Notes: a model not told the origin generated them from the sequence alone. Positions 14,301 to 26,316 are shown, numbered from the stretch's first letter. The stretch is 64,000 bases of DNA from Pomacea canaliculata (GCF_003073045.1 NC_037590.1:26748449-26812448); one strand, 5' to 3'. Numbers and translations: made by a program.

Positions 14301-17300
14301 GAATTTACACCCAAAGTGTTTCTGTGAGCTGTGATAGTCAAATGGTTTAGCATTAATTATTTCTTCTGAGTTTGTAATACTTATGTGTATACTCTGTGCT
14401 GGTATGAAATGGCTGGTAAGCCGTTATATTTCACCAATTTCACTGTCCATTAGGGTCCTCTTGGCTCTTTACTAATCCTATGTTTTTAGGTCATTTGAGT
14501 GTTTATCGTTTTATATATTTCTAGTTTCTGTAGGAGGTAAATATCCTTTGCAAATTGTTTTCTTTTTACGTGTTTAATCCTCGTGGCTTAGGTCTCCGTT
14601 AAACAGTAAGGGACTGAGAGACCGGAACTCCATTGCTAAGAGATGTCTCTCAGGTAGTTGTAGTCTTTAACCTCTACTGAGTTTTTCCTGTTTAATAACA
14701 TTAGAAAAAATTCCATTTAATGAACTATCTTTGGCGTGCCTCTATGTCTCAGGTGGAGAAGCAGACCATTATGTCAGAAGGCTCTCTCAATATCTAAGAA
14801 TACACCACATAGGTTCACTCCATTTTTCGTATGAACATTATTTTCTGCTGTAAGGCTGCTGTTGCTCCATCAGACTATGATTCATCACACTACTCTTTCA
14901 CTTCAACCTACTCTGTTCTGGGGACAGGATGTTTCGACTTTACATGTTAACCTGGATTTAATAAATCTTTGTATAATACCTTGTTTGGGGATGGGGACTG
15001 CTATAACGTTTCATGTATTGGGGAAGGAATCATGATCGAGCATTGTGTTGAACAGCTCTAAGAATATGTCTGGTTTTATGATGACCATTTTGAAGCATCT
15101 TGCAAGTAATGAGATGTGGACCTGAGGCATATCTTTGCATTTTGACAATCACATATAAACCGGACCAACTATGAATCCTACACAGCCCACGTGTGAAGGG
15201 GCAGCAGCAGGAGCTGGACAAATAAGGAGATGTAATGATTGAGAACAGTCTCACATTCGTCTGCCACTTCCTACAAAAGATACCTATCAGACCGTGGCTT
15301 TAAAACACAAACATACCAGTCTTTCAGTTGTTTTTTATGTACTGAAGGCTGGGTTTTCATGATTCTTTACCTTCCGATCCCGTAGAGTAATAAATGATAA
15401 AAAGTAAAGGTAAAATAAAGGTAAAAACCGGAAGTTTGCTAGCTCAAGGCTGGAAACAGACTCCGCGAATAGAAATCTTCTACTGTGAAGTGGAGACGCT
15501 AACCACCAGACCACCAAGTATAACATGATATGGAGTAGACGAGGGGGAATGTTCCAGAACCACACCCCCTCTCCTCATACTCCACTCCATCACGAACATG
15601 CTGCGCAGCACGACAATTCGCTAAGAGTGCATGTGGACAGATGCAGCGCCAGCCTCCAGTCACGTGACACCTAGTGTCTTCACTGCCTTCACCCTTCAGT
15701 CGCACGGCACCCAGTCACCCTTGTCTTCACCACCTACCCTTCAGCCACACGGCACCTAGAGGAGCCTCCTGTCTCCCATGACTTCCCCTGCTCCTTCCCC
15801 TCCGTGACACAATGGGGATATCGAGTGTTCGCATCTGCGGGCAGCGCACCGCCTGTACGTGGCGACATAGCTTTTCTCCTCCTGTCTGCCTGCCTGCTAG
15901 TCTCTCTCTCCATTTGTCTATTATCCTTGGTACTCATCCTGAATGAATCTCCCTGCAGGCCCGGCTATAGGTCCAGTCTGACACTGAAGGACTGGTGTCC
16001 TGTCCTGGTCAACGTCCCTGTCAGGTCAAGTCACGCCAAGCAAAGGCTGCGACACTGTTGTCCGGCCTCGCTTATTGGCTAACCTGATTACACCGTGCAT
16101 CTCCCACTACAAAGCCGCACCTGTTGATCATCAGTTGATCTCCGTGCACATCCTCAACATCCTCTGTGGAGAAAAGCTCAAACTGTGAGACACGAACAGC
16201 GCCCCTCAGAGCCCGGGCTCGCCGGCAACAACCGCCAACCTGTTGGCCGGCTCAGTGGCCTGACTCGCGGCCAGCTAATGCCAATCCTGAGGTCGCTTTT
16301 GCAGTCATCTGCCCTGTCGCATCAGCTTAGCAATCCCTTGAATGACTTTGAGTTGTGGAACTTTCCCCAGACTCTCCATCGACTAGCTACGAGCAAACTT
16401 GGCAAAAATAACAACTGATACTAGAGTAGTGTGTTAGAGCAGTAAGGTCAGCTCCAGGTCAGCCTCTGACTTGCTCTTACTGCTTCTGTTGATTGTGTTT
16501 GCCCATTACAAACTCTCAGGGATACCTAATTGTTGCTGGGTATCGAAGTTGGTTGGTTGGTAGTGTTTTACACCGACAATATCACGGCGACAAGGTAGAG
16601 AAACAAAAGAAAAAGAAACAAAGAATAAAGTAGCAACAGACAATTACATGATGCTAGGCTTAACGAAACCACGAGACTTCCATCCTTGCACAGCAGAGGC
16701 TTTAAGGTAGGCAAGAGATGTATTTATGTGACAGGAGAGGCTTTAGGTATGCGAGGAATGTATTCCAGGGAGACAACCAAGGCGTAAGTCAAGCACTGGA
16801 TGCAGGGACAAAGACCACACGGAATGCAAGAGCATGGCACTCTGTAAAGCTCGCACTAGCTTCTGTAGCACCAATTACCGCATCGAATTCAAAATCACAA
16901 AACGAAAAACGGTTGTTGAGAAATTTAAAGACAACGCCGAGGCTCGGCTGTTCATAAGCTGCTGCAGTGAAGTAAAGGATGCTACACTTGTCGACAACCC
17001 TCACCAGGTCTTGTGTTCTTTCTACGGGAAGTTCGTAGACTATGTTTGTTTTGTAAATTTTAACACAAAGCTCCATTTTTTTTTATTTTAGACGATAAGA
17101 AGCTGTATCGGTGGCTAGAAACGATACAGAGCAAATTATGGGCAAATATATAGACTTCAATAACATTGACTGCAGTTCTTCACATCAATGAGAGAGAGAG
17201 AGAGATGGAGGTAGCCAACAGTGTGGGGGTTGAGTTCCCCCTGCCCCCGCCTGTGTGAAGTTTCCTTTGACCTGAATGAAGATTCCGCTCAACCTTACAA

Positions 17301-20300
17301 GTCTGTCCAGGTCCCACTCTTGTACAACGAGCAACATGCACCTTTGCATCATTGAATCAGTCACCTGTACGTGGGGTGGGTTTTGACCTGTATATGGGGT
17401 GTGGGAAAGTGTTCTGCAAGTATTATCTTAGAGAAGGTAAAATGAAGCTGAACAGCCTTGACCTGATTACACAAGTCAGGTTATACCAACATCTCAGCTT
17501 CCTTCCCTCGAAGTTCTTGTACTTTGCGTTGACCATTGAGGGCGACTGGCCGATGTAGTTCTGCTGATGCCTGCCAACTGTGCCTGTCTCCTCCCCCCTT
17601 GCTGTCTTCCCTTCCCTCAACCTCTGTGGAGTCAGGTACATTTACATTCCCTCGTGGAAACAGTCTCGAGCAGGCAAAACGATCTTAGTAACACGGACAG
17701 CTAGTGGTCCTAGTAACGCGGATAGCCGAGGGGTTCTAGCAACACGCATAGCTAGTCGCCTAGCAACGGACAGCTAGTAGTAACGCGACGCTAGTCGCCC
17801 TAGTGGTGATTGCAACGGACAGCTAGTGGTCCTAGTAACGCGGATAGCCGAGGGGTTCTAGCAACACGCGGTAACAGCGGATAGCCTAGTCGCCCTAGTG
17901 GTGATTGCACAGACGCTCGAACATAGAAGCACGCCGGTTCCAGTCAACCAAGATGTAGAGAGTGGCCACCTGACTTTACAAAGGTGATCGAGAGAAAAAT
18001 CAATTCCCAATGACTGAAACATAATTGAACTATCTTTCCTGACCTTCCAGCTACTCGCGGCATCACAGGCAGGTGATGTCAGATGCTGTCTCCATCATGG
18101 CGAGAGTGAGACAGCAGTCAAAGTAGTGTTAATTACTAGCAACAAGTGATAATCAGAACAGAGTAACAAGTGTGCATGACACTTACACATAAAATGTTTC
18201 TTCTAACTTATTGGATCGAAGCAGCAGCACAATGAATGTTGTTTGCTTGACAGTCAGTTGGTTGGATGATTAGTTTAAGGACATCACATCAAGTATTTTG
18301 GGGGGAAATCTTTCCAAAGACAGCAACATGTATTGTTAAAGCTTAAGAATATCACACAATACTGACAGCTGTCTCTTGTGACAAGACATCTTACACTATT
18401 GTTGTGTTCAAAGTGGGGAGGCGACAAGTCTGACATGAGAGGCACAAGACCACAAGACATGTCAGCCTCAACACCAAGACACGTTAGAACACTGTAAGAC
18501 ACATCAATCAAACACTACAAGACACAAGACACATCAGTCAAACACTGTCAGACACTACAAGACACAAGACACATCAGTCAAACACTGTCAGACACTACAA
18601 GACACAAGACACATCAGTCAAACACTACAAGACACAAGACACATCAGTCAAACACTGTCAGACACATCAGTCAAACACTACAAGACACAAGACACATCAG
18701 TCAAACACTGTCAGACACATCAGTCAAAACACTACAAGACACAAGACACATCAGTCAAAACACTACAAGACACAAGACACATCAGTCAAAACACTACAAG
18801 ACACAAGACACATCAGTCAAACACTACAAGACACAAGACACAAGACACATCAGTCAAACACTGTCAGACACCTTAACAGAGCCATCGACAGCCAGCACGG
18901 CCTCCCCTCCCCGGGGGGAGATGGGTGAACGACTTGTCCAGACAACTTGTTTTAAACTAATTGTTAGCTTTTACATCAGTATAGTCGTAAGCAACTATGT
19001 TATAGTGTGCTCACTGTAGTGTGTAGTCTGCTTACAGTAGTGTGTAGTGTGCAGTAGTGTGTAGTCTGTTACTAGTAGTGTGTAGTGTGCTTACAGTAGT
19101 GTGTAGTGTGCTTACAGTAGTGTGTAGTGTGCTGACTGTAGTGTGTAGTCTGCTTACACTTCGCTTGTCATTATCCGCACTTCATTGTATAATTCACAAT
19201 GAAGTATAAACGTGGGATAGACTGAAAACCAACAGAAGTGAAGTGAACGTCAGGCTGGAGCCTCAGTGTCTACCCATTGTCTGAGCCACCCGGTAAAGAC
19301 TCAAACAACTGCACCAAAGCTTTAATCTACCCAGCCACCCACCCTCACTAGCCAGAAGTTGGCTACAATGGACTGTACAATGCAGTAATCATTCCACTTA
19401 TCACTTAAAATCGAAAACGAGTCAAACTGGCAAAATAAAGTCTTCTATTTCTATTTCTATTTCCTTTACTAAAAATAAAATAATAATCAGCACGTGGGCG
19501 AGCGTGTACACACACACCTACCCTAGACCTAAGACTGCTGAGCAGCTTGAGAGGGTCCCGCACCAGTGCCACAGTCGTGTAAACAACAACAAAAATCTGA
19601 AATTCCCTTCTGCATGAGACTCCAAGCACTCTACTCTTGGTCGTGCAGACCGCCGACCATTGCTGATGAGAAAGCAATGAAGTTTTGTTTCGCTGCTCAG
19701 TGGGTGGGACTGACAACAACCTGACCGTCCGTCGCAAACACATTGAGTGTTATGACATTCTCTATTACACAGTATGTAAACTAATTATTTACATCTGTAA
19801 ACATCGTGTGGAGGTGATACTTCTGGCACCCGTGTGTTGGCATGGCACTGCGTTGGTAACAACTGATTAGCTGCATCTTTGGTGATGGAGAAGTGGGAGG
19901 ATAACAGGTTTTTTTAAATTGTGTTGGCAAAAGTAGGTAACTGTAGTCTGTGTGAAAACTCTTTTTTCGTTCTCTTTGTTGCTCAACCCTCGAAATAAGC
20001 GGGTGTTGGCCAGTCTGTGGTTAGGTGGTTGACTGGTGAGCTGGTTGTGTGCGTGTACCCGCCATGTTTAATGACCATGTGCAGGTGTGCAGTGTACAGG
20101 TGTAATGACTGACACGGTCCTTGAGACTACCATGCAATAGCCAAGGGCAGCAAACACAGGTTAACAACATCCTGCGTGCCATGACAACCAGATATATAAG
20201 ACAGATAACACTGTTAGAGACAATTATCTGGGAAAATGGTTAGAAAGCAGCCAAATTGGCTTGACATTGTTGTTTCCAGTCAGCTTACTGCGTGGCTAGT

Positions 20301-22242
20301 TGCTGCGGCTGTGAACTACTCTCAAACATACTCACGAATTTAGAGTGCAGAGGTATGATAAATGTCTGTAAGAAAAGAAAGTAAGCACTTTTAACACCCC
20401 TCCTTGCAACGCCATGCTGCCTCCCCTTCCCCCCTGTAGAGGAGGATACAGTAATTCCAGACCAAGTGCCTGAGGCGACTCTCGTGCAGGGAGGTAAGAC
20501 CAATGACTTCGTACCAAGCACGCGGCCGCCGCTCCCAGGAGGCCCCAGCAACCATTTCTCTCAACTACAAAGCGACACTCGCTGGTCTTGTTGGGCTGTG
20601 TGGCTCGACACGACACTCTGTCATCCATCCTGCAGGCTACCTTGGAGGGAGGTCGATGACGACTCGGACAGCAGGAGAGATGGTGGTAGACGTGAAGGAG
20701 TGGATTGATTGGTCCATGCAGGACCTCTTTACCACCTCACAGGAGAGGGACAAGTGACGAGTCTTGTCAACCACTACATCAGTCCAGCTTCTTCAACCCA
20801 CTTACATCCCCCGACAACACGTACCAACATAACCGTTCGCTAGTCGTTATCAGACGAGAGGTGAGCCTGGGTATCAAACCCTGATTGCCATGATGAATGG
20901 ACATTCTTCCAGATCATACCCCGTGATATAACTAATTGGTGTTCATCGGTATTTCGACACTACGCAGGTCCAGCGGGCTGGCATCTGGGTGTAGGAATAT
21001 CACTGCTGCACTGAGAGTTTGTATATCAAAGCTTTTATAACCTTTCCTAAACATTGGTTTGAAAAAACCCACAGACTGCAGTCAGTTACACTTTCATAAC
21101 TTGTCCTGTCTGTTTACTCCCTGGACAGTCCAACGGTACAGTGTTGCCCAGCTCTGTGTTCAGTTTTAGACCAAAGAAGTACAAACAGACCAGCAGATGT
21201 TTGTAATTGAAGACCTGGAGATAAGAAAGACCCTCAGGATACAATGAGAGTTGAGAGGGTGTGGCCTGAGGATTGTAGTAACGGCTAGACGTGTATCTGA
21301 GAAAATACTCATTTTAAAACTTGGACATTCCAACTCACCCACGCTACCATCTCTTCCGTTGATTGTACCTTGAGGCAAATATTAAGGAGAAATGACACTT
21401 GGTTAGATCTTTAACTTATAGGAAGAGAAAATTAACACCTTCAGCACATGTGAACTGAATTGCTTGAATCCAGACAGTCTCAGACTCAGTACAACTGCAG
21501 TGTAGACAGCAGCACGCTGGATATTATTGTATTCCACAACTTAACCACAAATCTTTAGGATGTAGTGGAAACAAAGAAAGAAAGAACAGCGTGCCTGAGA
21601 CGAGATCTGACCTCAGGACAACTAATCTTCATGGTATTGGTGATACAGCACACACAGTATAGCACACGTAGTATATGCTACACATGACACAGTATAGCAC
21701 ACGTAGTAAGTATGACAAAGTGTATATAGCACATGTCAAGTATAGTTAAATAAGTATATAGTCAAAACAAGTATAGCACACAAACAAATGAAACAAATGG
21801 TCAGCATCACAGCACCATAGCCCATAGCCAGCTGCAAGCAACAAATGTCGTCTGTGCTTTGTCTCACCTGTCTCTCTATTACACCTGCTGATTTCATGGC
21901 TTCAGGTGTGTTACACCTGTACATGCATGCTTACCTTACTGTAAACGTCTTTGTTGTCACATTAAATGTCACACAATGAGACAACAGGAGTGATGAGCGT
22001 GCAGGTGTGTGTGTGTGACATGCTCGCTCACCTTTGTACTGACACTTGTGCCACAGCCCGCTGTACACGTGTGTATACAGAGCACGCGCCGTGCCATTTC
22101 CGCTGAACTTCTCGCTGGTGAATAGCCAGTAGTCGGTTGCCACGGCGATACACAGCAGTCCAAAGGCTGCACATGCGCACACGCTGGTCATGGAGGTGAG
22201 GATGCGCCGCTTGCTGCAGCAGTCCATGTTAAGCGCATGCAT
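7800..22242 (-). CDS. Stargazin/TARP-like calcium channel gamma subunit, 4 exons
   Basis: A claudin-fold tetraspan of the CACNG/TARP family, an auxiliary subunit of AMPA receptors and calcium channels. The CDS joins 22242-22032, 13573-13481, 12271-12131 and 8344-7800; every junction is phase 1 and the product is about 329 aa, close to vertebrate family length. TM1 lies near residues 13-36 and ends in ATDYWLF. The first loop carries an N-glycosylation sequon (NGT), the claudin signature GLW-x2-C and a second Cys in PPTC. TM2 is near 108-128, TM3 136-159 and TM4 186-210. The cytosolic tail has Arg/Ser repeats ([12 protein letters not shown]) and ends RRTTPV, the class I PDZ ligand of vertebrate TARPs. 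ATG at 22242 is used; a second ATG at 22227 (MDCCSKRR) would also suit the family. The core (FPLVSLL, FVSGI) looks more like gamma-5/7 and the tail like gamma-2/3/4/8. Expression in neurons is inferred. Confidence 0.94.
8524..8543. repeat. Perfect 20-bp AT palindrome
   Basis: GACAATATATATATATTGTC is its own reverse complement. It lies in TARP intron 3, followed by AT-rich DNA with TTTA/TTATT runs near 8690-8740. Confidence 0.8.
9619..9782. repeat. GTGA/GTGCGA microsatellite
   Basis: About 160 bp of GTGTGCGAGTGAGTG variants. It opens long frames on both strands that encode only His-Thr-Leu/Ser or Cys-Glu-Ser repeats, so these are not genes. Confidence 0.95.
10243..10318. repeat. G-rich minisatellite (GTGGAGGGGT)
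   Basis: Several copies of GTGTGGAGGGGT on the plus strand. The repeated G runs could in principle form a G-quadruplex. Confidence 0.7.
11068..11500. repeat. Minisatellite, 38-40-bp unit, about 11 copies
   Basis: The unit runs CAC(A/T)(G/A)TGTGA(G/T)GTATTACTGTAGCAGTAGTAACTGTCC with internal TAG/CAG slippage and several shortened copies. It ends about 630 bp before TARP exon 3 in plus-strand coordinates. Confidence 0.9.
12131..12271 (-). CDS. TARP-like gene, coding exon 3
   Basis: Encodes TM2 ([18 protein letters not shown]), the short loop HCHISRK and the first half of TM3 ([11 protein letters not shown]). Acceptor ATTGCAG, donor GTGAGC, phase 1 on both sides. Confidence 0.93.
12272..13480. 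other. TARP intron 2 (1.2 kb)
   Basis: Non-coding and AT-rich. The only structure seen is the 28-bp tandem repeat at its exon 2 end. Confidence 0.8.
13415..13482. repeat. 28-bp tandem repeat abutting TARP exon 2 donor
   Basis: The unit AGATACTGACGTCAAACAAA plus 8 bases starts at 13415 and 13443 and is cut off at 13471, where the exon begins. Each full unit carries the donor-like GTCAGTATCT (minus strand) and a perfect CRE octamer TGACGTCA. More diverged copies extend left towards 13350. Confidence 0.85.
13481..13573 (-). CDS. TARP-like gene, coding exon 2
   Basis: 93 nt coding the rest of the first loop, including the second conserved Cys ([10 protein letters not shown]) and an acidic ADDDREG turn. 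Acceptor TTGCAG; the donor is the less usual GTCAGT, phase 1. The donor lies at the edge of a 28-bp tandem repeat that copies it (see 13415-13482). Confidence 0.9.
15428..15515 (-). repeat. Possible tRNA-derived SINE head
   Basis: The minus strand reads TGGTCTGGTGGTTAGCGTCT, which resembles a tRNA A box. No good B box follows (the expected GGTTCGANNCC is replaced by a degraded match). A decayed tRNA-like SINE is more likely than a functional tRNA gene. Confidence 0.3.
16547..16602. repeat. Interspersed repeat fragment (CACGGCG type)
   Basis: GTGTTTTACACCG...AATATCACGGCG resembles the segment at 26262-26316 and a repeat end I associate with mollusc genomes. The family name is not known to me. 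Confidence 0.4.
17684..17907. repeat. Complex minisatellite with a 55-bp duplication
   Basis: An array of CTAGT(G/C)G and TAGCAAC(A)CG blocks. A 55-bp segment starting ACGGACAGCTAGTGGTCCTA occurs at 17693-17747 and again at 17815-17869, 122 bp apart, with intervening shorter copies. It is unusually CpG-rich for an intron repeat. Confidence 0.85.
18473..18870. repeat. Minisatellite (ACAAGACACATCAGTCAAAC)
   Basis: Roughly 15 copies in variable 22-40-bp units built from CACTACAAGACACAAGACAC, ATCAGTCAAA and CACTGTCAGA blocks. Units follow one another without unique spacers. Confidence 0.92.
19011..19156. repeat. Minisatellite (CAGTAGTGTGTAGTGTGCTTA)
   Basis: About seven copies of a 20-bp unit with small changes and one or two shortened copies. 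Confidence 0.85.
22032..22242 (-). CDS. TARP-like gene, coding exon 1
   Basis: Encodes the N-terminus, TM1 and the first part of the extracellular loop up to GLWHKCQYK. The donor is GTGAGC (phase 1). The first intron is about 8.5 kb. Confidence 0.93.
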
Positions 22243-22299
22243 CCGGGCCACTCCCCCCTCCTGCCGCCAACGGCGCCACGTTTCACCTCACTAACAGCC

Positions 22300-22430
22300 T
22301 GAAGACGTCACTTCCGGCTTGGGACGCGGTACGCGCACGTGTAGAAGCATCCTGACTGTGACAATGTTACTGTCCACGCAGAGACCTACCCTTCTGACGT
22401 CACAGCTAGTGACCTAAGGTCACGTGTCAT
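22300..22430 (-). promoter_or_regulatory. Candidate proximal promoter of the TARP-like gene
   Basis: Within about 190 bp upstream of the ATG are an ETS-type CACTTCCGG with an adjacent ACGTCA (about 22305-22316), a perfect CRE TGACGTCA (22395-22402), an everted nuclear-receptor-type TGACCTAAGGTCA (22410-22422) and an overlapping E-box CACGTG (22421-22426). These are consensus matches only; no TATA box was seen. Confidence 0.4.
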
Positions 22431-23699
22431 AGTCTAGCACGACATGAACTTGAACCTCGCGGGTCAGTGCCTCAGCAAACAAATCAGAAAACAAACCTAC
22501 AGATCAACAAATCCACTGGGTCTGGCCGTTGCAGGTAACTGGTCATCGGTAGAGTCTACTGCAGCAAGCTTGGCATGGACGTGCATACACAAGTCGGCAG
22601 TGACATCATCCAAACCCACACACCATCAAGGATCTAGTCGACGATCAACAAGATACAAACAGAGAATGGCTGAGAACTGGGCGTTGTTACTTGTAGTCTC
22701 CACTGTAACCGAAGGAGAAGAGGGTTGCTGATGCCACAGGTGGCGCCTGAGTTTAGGTGTAGTCTACAGAGCTCTCTGTGCTCTACTCACACAGCAACAG
22801 GCTCCAGTGCAACGGCGACTTGTCCTTCATCAGTAACTTGTGACATCTGTAAGTTAATTAACATTTTATGTGTTAAAACAAACGATGAAAGCTTTTCATT
22901 GTGACCCTGTTCCTAAGTTTGGGAACGTGGAGACTGAGCATCTGTCTTGGGACAACTCTTTTGGAATCCGTTGGGATGCTTGTGTAGCAACTGCTATACT
23001 TCTGATGGCTAACCTCTGAAAATAAAGGTTCTGATGCTCTGCATTCCGACAGACCAACGAGCTACACACCGAGGCTGAGACGATGACAAAGGCGACAGAA
23101 GATGTGTTTTGTAATGATTATCTTTCAACTAATCATCAGTGACTACTTGCAGATTATAACCAATCCTGTGACGACAGCCCATGGGGTGCACAGCTTGGAG
23201 TGGACGTGCTGGTGACGTGACGTTACTTCCGCACACAGATTAGCTGTGTGACGTGTTGTGCTATGTAACTAGGCGAGAGTACGGCGTGACACACAACCTA
23301 GCCTCCAACACGACATCCATGTTAACGTGAAGCTGACACATGTCGGACAGATTTCCAGTGTGACACAAGTACTGAGTGTCACGTTGAGGACGTACAGTGT
23401 AAGAGATCGTTTAGAACATCCAACACGTGGGAGTGGGTGTGACGTATCTAGTGAACTGGACGGATAGTGTGTGAAATTCCAACACAGCTACACACCACGT
23501 AGCCAATGAAGCTCAAGTGCAGGCAGGCGCTGCTGCTGGCGATGTGATGATGTCGAGTGACAAGGCTACGATGCTCGTGGCACCAACATACGGCAAGCTT
23601 CTGGTCGTGACACGTCACTACGACGCTCGTAACATCACACGAAGACTGTAACACACGTCACGCGAGAGAAGAGTAACGTACATGACCGGCGAAGATCGT

Positions 23700-24900
23700 G
23701 GAATGGTTGACAGGCGCATATCCCGCGAGCCAGGGAGGGAACACGCCGTAGCGGAAGTCACCCCGAAGGAAGTCACCCCTGCGCTACTCATGCCCGTGGC
23801 GCCGGTCAACACCGGGAGTGTGGCGAGGAGAGACACGCCGGCAGTTGGGGCAGCACACAAATCACGGCCATCCTAGTCGGAGGAAGCATCACACTCGCCA
23901 ATGACTCGCACTGCGACTACAGCAACGACTGACCAGTTCAGCGTCGAGCTCGTGCTTGACCCCCTTCTCCTCCGTGTGGAGGCCAGCAGCATGAAGACGC
24001 GGCCACTTGCATACGACGACAGACTTGGCTGCACGGCGGGGGCCAGCAGCGTGGTTGTGCAGCGACTTGAGTGAACGACTGCGTGCAGTGGTCATCGGCA
24101 CTTGATGGCCGCGGGCGCTGCACGCTGCACACCGCACGTCACATGGCCTGCAGCTCGCTGCCTGTACCTCGGGTGTCGCTGGCACCGCTGCGTGTCCGCT
24201 TGTGCACGAGAGCGGTCAAGCGTGACCATGACAAAAGCGCGGGCACATGCACGTCACGAGCGGCATGCACGGCTACAGCAGTTCAACGTCATCGCCGCCA
24301 CCATCACCACCATCACCACCACCACCACCACCGTCAGAGGCGGCAGGCCAGGGCTGGCAGTTTGCGACTGAGCGATGTGGCGCCGCTTGCTGGCTGTGAG
24401 CTGTGTCGTCGTCGTCGTCGCTATGGCCGCGCTGGTCGTCTTGCCACGCAATGGAGTGTTCTTCTGGAGCATCAAGGGTGCTTAAAGGGGGGAGGTGGGG
24501 AAAGGGGGATTCGTGTCCGAAGCTAAAACCGGACACCGGTCATCGTTGGGGTTGGGGTTGTGTTGTGGTGGGGGGGAGAGAAGACACGCCGCTCTCCAGC
24601 ACAACGACCGGGACGGGCGGACAAGGAGGGAGGGAGCGTGAGATGAGGAGGCAGGAGGCGGTCAATATCTCCACACAAGCAAGTGGCGGAGCGCAGTCCA
24701 GGCACGCGGTCTGGTCGTGGCCGCCATAGCACGCGCGCTGATGGAGGCTAGCGGTCGACTCTGGGGCTGACAGCCGCGCACGCGCAGGCGCGGCACCGGG
24801 GCTCGTGCACTCTCATGCTGGCTCCTGCAAGTGGCGGGGAGACGAGCGCGCGGAGACTATAAGACAGTGACAAACTGTTTTAGTACTGCGGGCTCCTCAA
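23700..24900. promoter_or_regulatory. CpG-rich block, possible distal promoter or 5' exon region
   Basis: CpG and overall GC content rise clearly against the AT-rich surroundings. The block includes GGCGGG-type sites and GC-rich open frames on both strands that lack conserved motifs. It could hold a non-coding first exon of the TARP-like gene. Base composition is the only evidence. Confidence 0.35.
24297..24333. repeat. CAC/CAT microsatellite
   Basis: A run of CACCAT and CACCAC. The His and Val repeats in open frames across it are a consequence of the repeat. Confidence 0.85.
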
Positions 24901-25932
24901 GTCCGCGTCATTAAGCGGCGGGCCGTTGACGAGCCCCTGGAGACGAAAGAGGAAGACGCAGAGAAAACGTTCTCGGAGTTCAATGACTCGATGTCTGTCG
25001 CAGGCCCACCCCATGCAGCTCTAAGGATATGGCACCAACTTCCTGCACAGCTGCGTTACAAACGTGACGTAGACTCCTAGACGTAGTTCCACGTCCTTCT
25101 GGTGAAGATGTTGGAAACAGCTGCTCACATGGCCACCCGTCTGAGGGGCGTGCGACCCAGGACAGGCCGCCAGTCTCTCGTCGATATCGATGATCGTACC
25201 GGTCGTTCCACAGAAAGGTGGACTGGACTGCACCCAACAGGAGACTAGACTGTATTTCACAGAAACTTGGACTGGATGGCATCTTACAGAAAAGTGGACT
25301 GGAGTGTAGACAAAGGTCGACCTAATATCAAGAAAAAATGTTGACTGAGAGAACTTTAGACGAACATTTACCGAGACATTTGTTTGTATGTGTGCAGGAC
25401 ATTATGGGAGGTAGGGAGAGTTCATACATGCAGATTGTGAGGTGGTGGACAACATAGATATCATGCGTGCTTAGCGGAAAGGAAGCAGGAGGAAATAATG
25501 TGGATGCAGATTGTCTAGTGGTGATGGTGGGTATAGTGGTAAGGGAGATAACGCGGATGCAGATGGTGTGCGTGAAGGGGGATAACCACGTTCGTTAACT
25601 GCTACCAAGCTGTCTGTCGTCCCTCCCCCACTCATTCCTTCTCCCCACCGAGAACTTCAGTTTAGCCTCCTTTGATCACGGCTCTGCTGACCTGCAGTGA
25701 CCCCTCTGACGCTCCCATGAGTTGTTAAAACTGTGAACATCAGTATTTAAATGTCTGACCATAATATCCCAACTTCCAGACAATTTGTTGTCATCACTTC
25801 TGATCTCTTATTGACTTTACCTCGGTCTCCTTAAGTCAAGAAATGATGATACCCGCATGATATAATTATTTCTGTCCCTGTGTCACGTGATTGCGAATCG
25901 TCCTCACACGAACTACTATCCCTGACTGCTTG

Positions 25933-26013
25933 CAGACGATTTTTTTTTCAGTCAACTACTAGAACGAGGCTACTTGCTACAACGCTTCCGGTTTAGCCAG
26001 CGTGGTTTAGGCG
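25933..26013 (+). repeat. Interspersed repeat copy 1, 5' part
   Basis: CAGACGATTTTTTTTTCAGT, AACGAGGCTAC, CGCTTCCGGTTTAG and GGTTTAGGCG occur in the same order as on the minus strand at 43619-43806. This establishes a dispersed family within the window. Confidence 0.65.
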
Positions 26014-26261
26014 AATGACTTCAATGGCTGTCAGCAAAGTCTGCAAGAGTAACAACAATAAACACAAAAGGTGGTTTATACTGTTGTACGGTAGAATGCA
26101 ACTGTGCAAGTATCAAATCTTTCTGTCAAAGATGTTTTTGCTTCCATGGGCAGGCATATCGAAAGGGCAAGAGCTCTCATTCCTGCTATAGAGTACAGCA
26201 GTTCAGACAAAAGTTTCAGTCCATTGAGAGTCAAGATTTGTTCAAGACGCTTTGAATTGTT

Positions 26262-26316
26262 TGTTTGTTTGTGTTTTATGCCGTGCTAGCAACTATGGCT
26301 ATATCACGGCAAAAAG
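26262..26316. repeat. Interspersed repeat fragment (CACGGC type)
   Basis: GTTTTATGCCGTGCTAGCAA followed by CTATGGCTATATCACGGCAA, preceded by TTTG repeats. Related to 16547-16602. Confidence 0.4.

Larger units (their letters stand above)
13574..22031. other. TARP intron 1 (8.5 kb)
   Basis: No additional gene recognised. It contains a possible tRNA-like SINE head (15.43-15.52 kb), a mollusc-type repeat tail near 16.55 kb, and three minisatellites at 17.68-17.91, 18.47-18.87 and 19.01-19.16 kb. The remaining open frames are short and have no recognisable motif. Confidence 0.7.

Noticed and set aside
16789..17091. Open frames on both strands (95 and 85 codons)
   Set aside because: They overlap each other, carry no recognisable domain, and nothing nearby continues them.
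18473..18870. Repeat array with regular units that at first sight resembles a CRISPR array
   Set aside because: The units vary in length and adjoin each other without unique spacers, in an animal intron. It is a minisatellite.
20503..20757. 84-codon plus-strand open frame
   Set aside because: No recognisable motif, no convincing splice sites and no neighbouring exon.
24071..24526. 151-residue plus-strand open frame with a His run
   Set aside because: CpG-rich DNA lowers stop frequency, all frames are open in parts, and the His run is a CAC/CAT microsatellite.
24980..25282. 100-codon minus-strand open frame
   Set aside because: The opposite strand shows repeated GTGGACTGGA-type words, so the frame follows a repetitive patch and no domain is recognisable.
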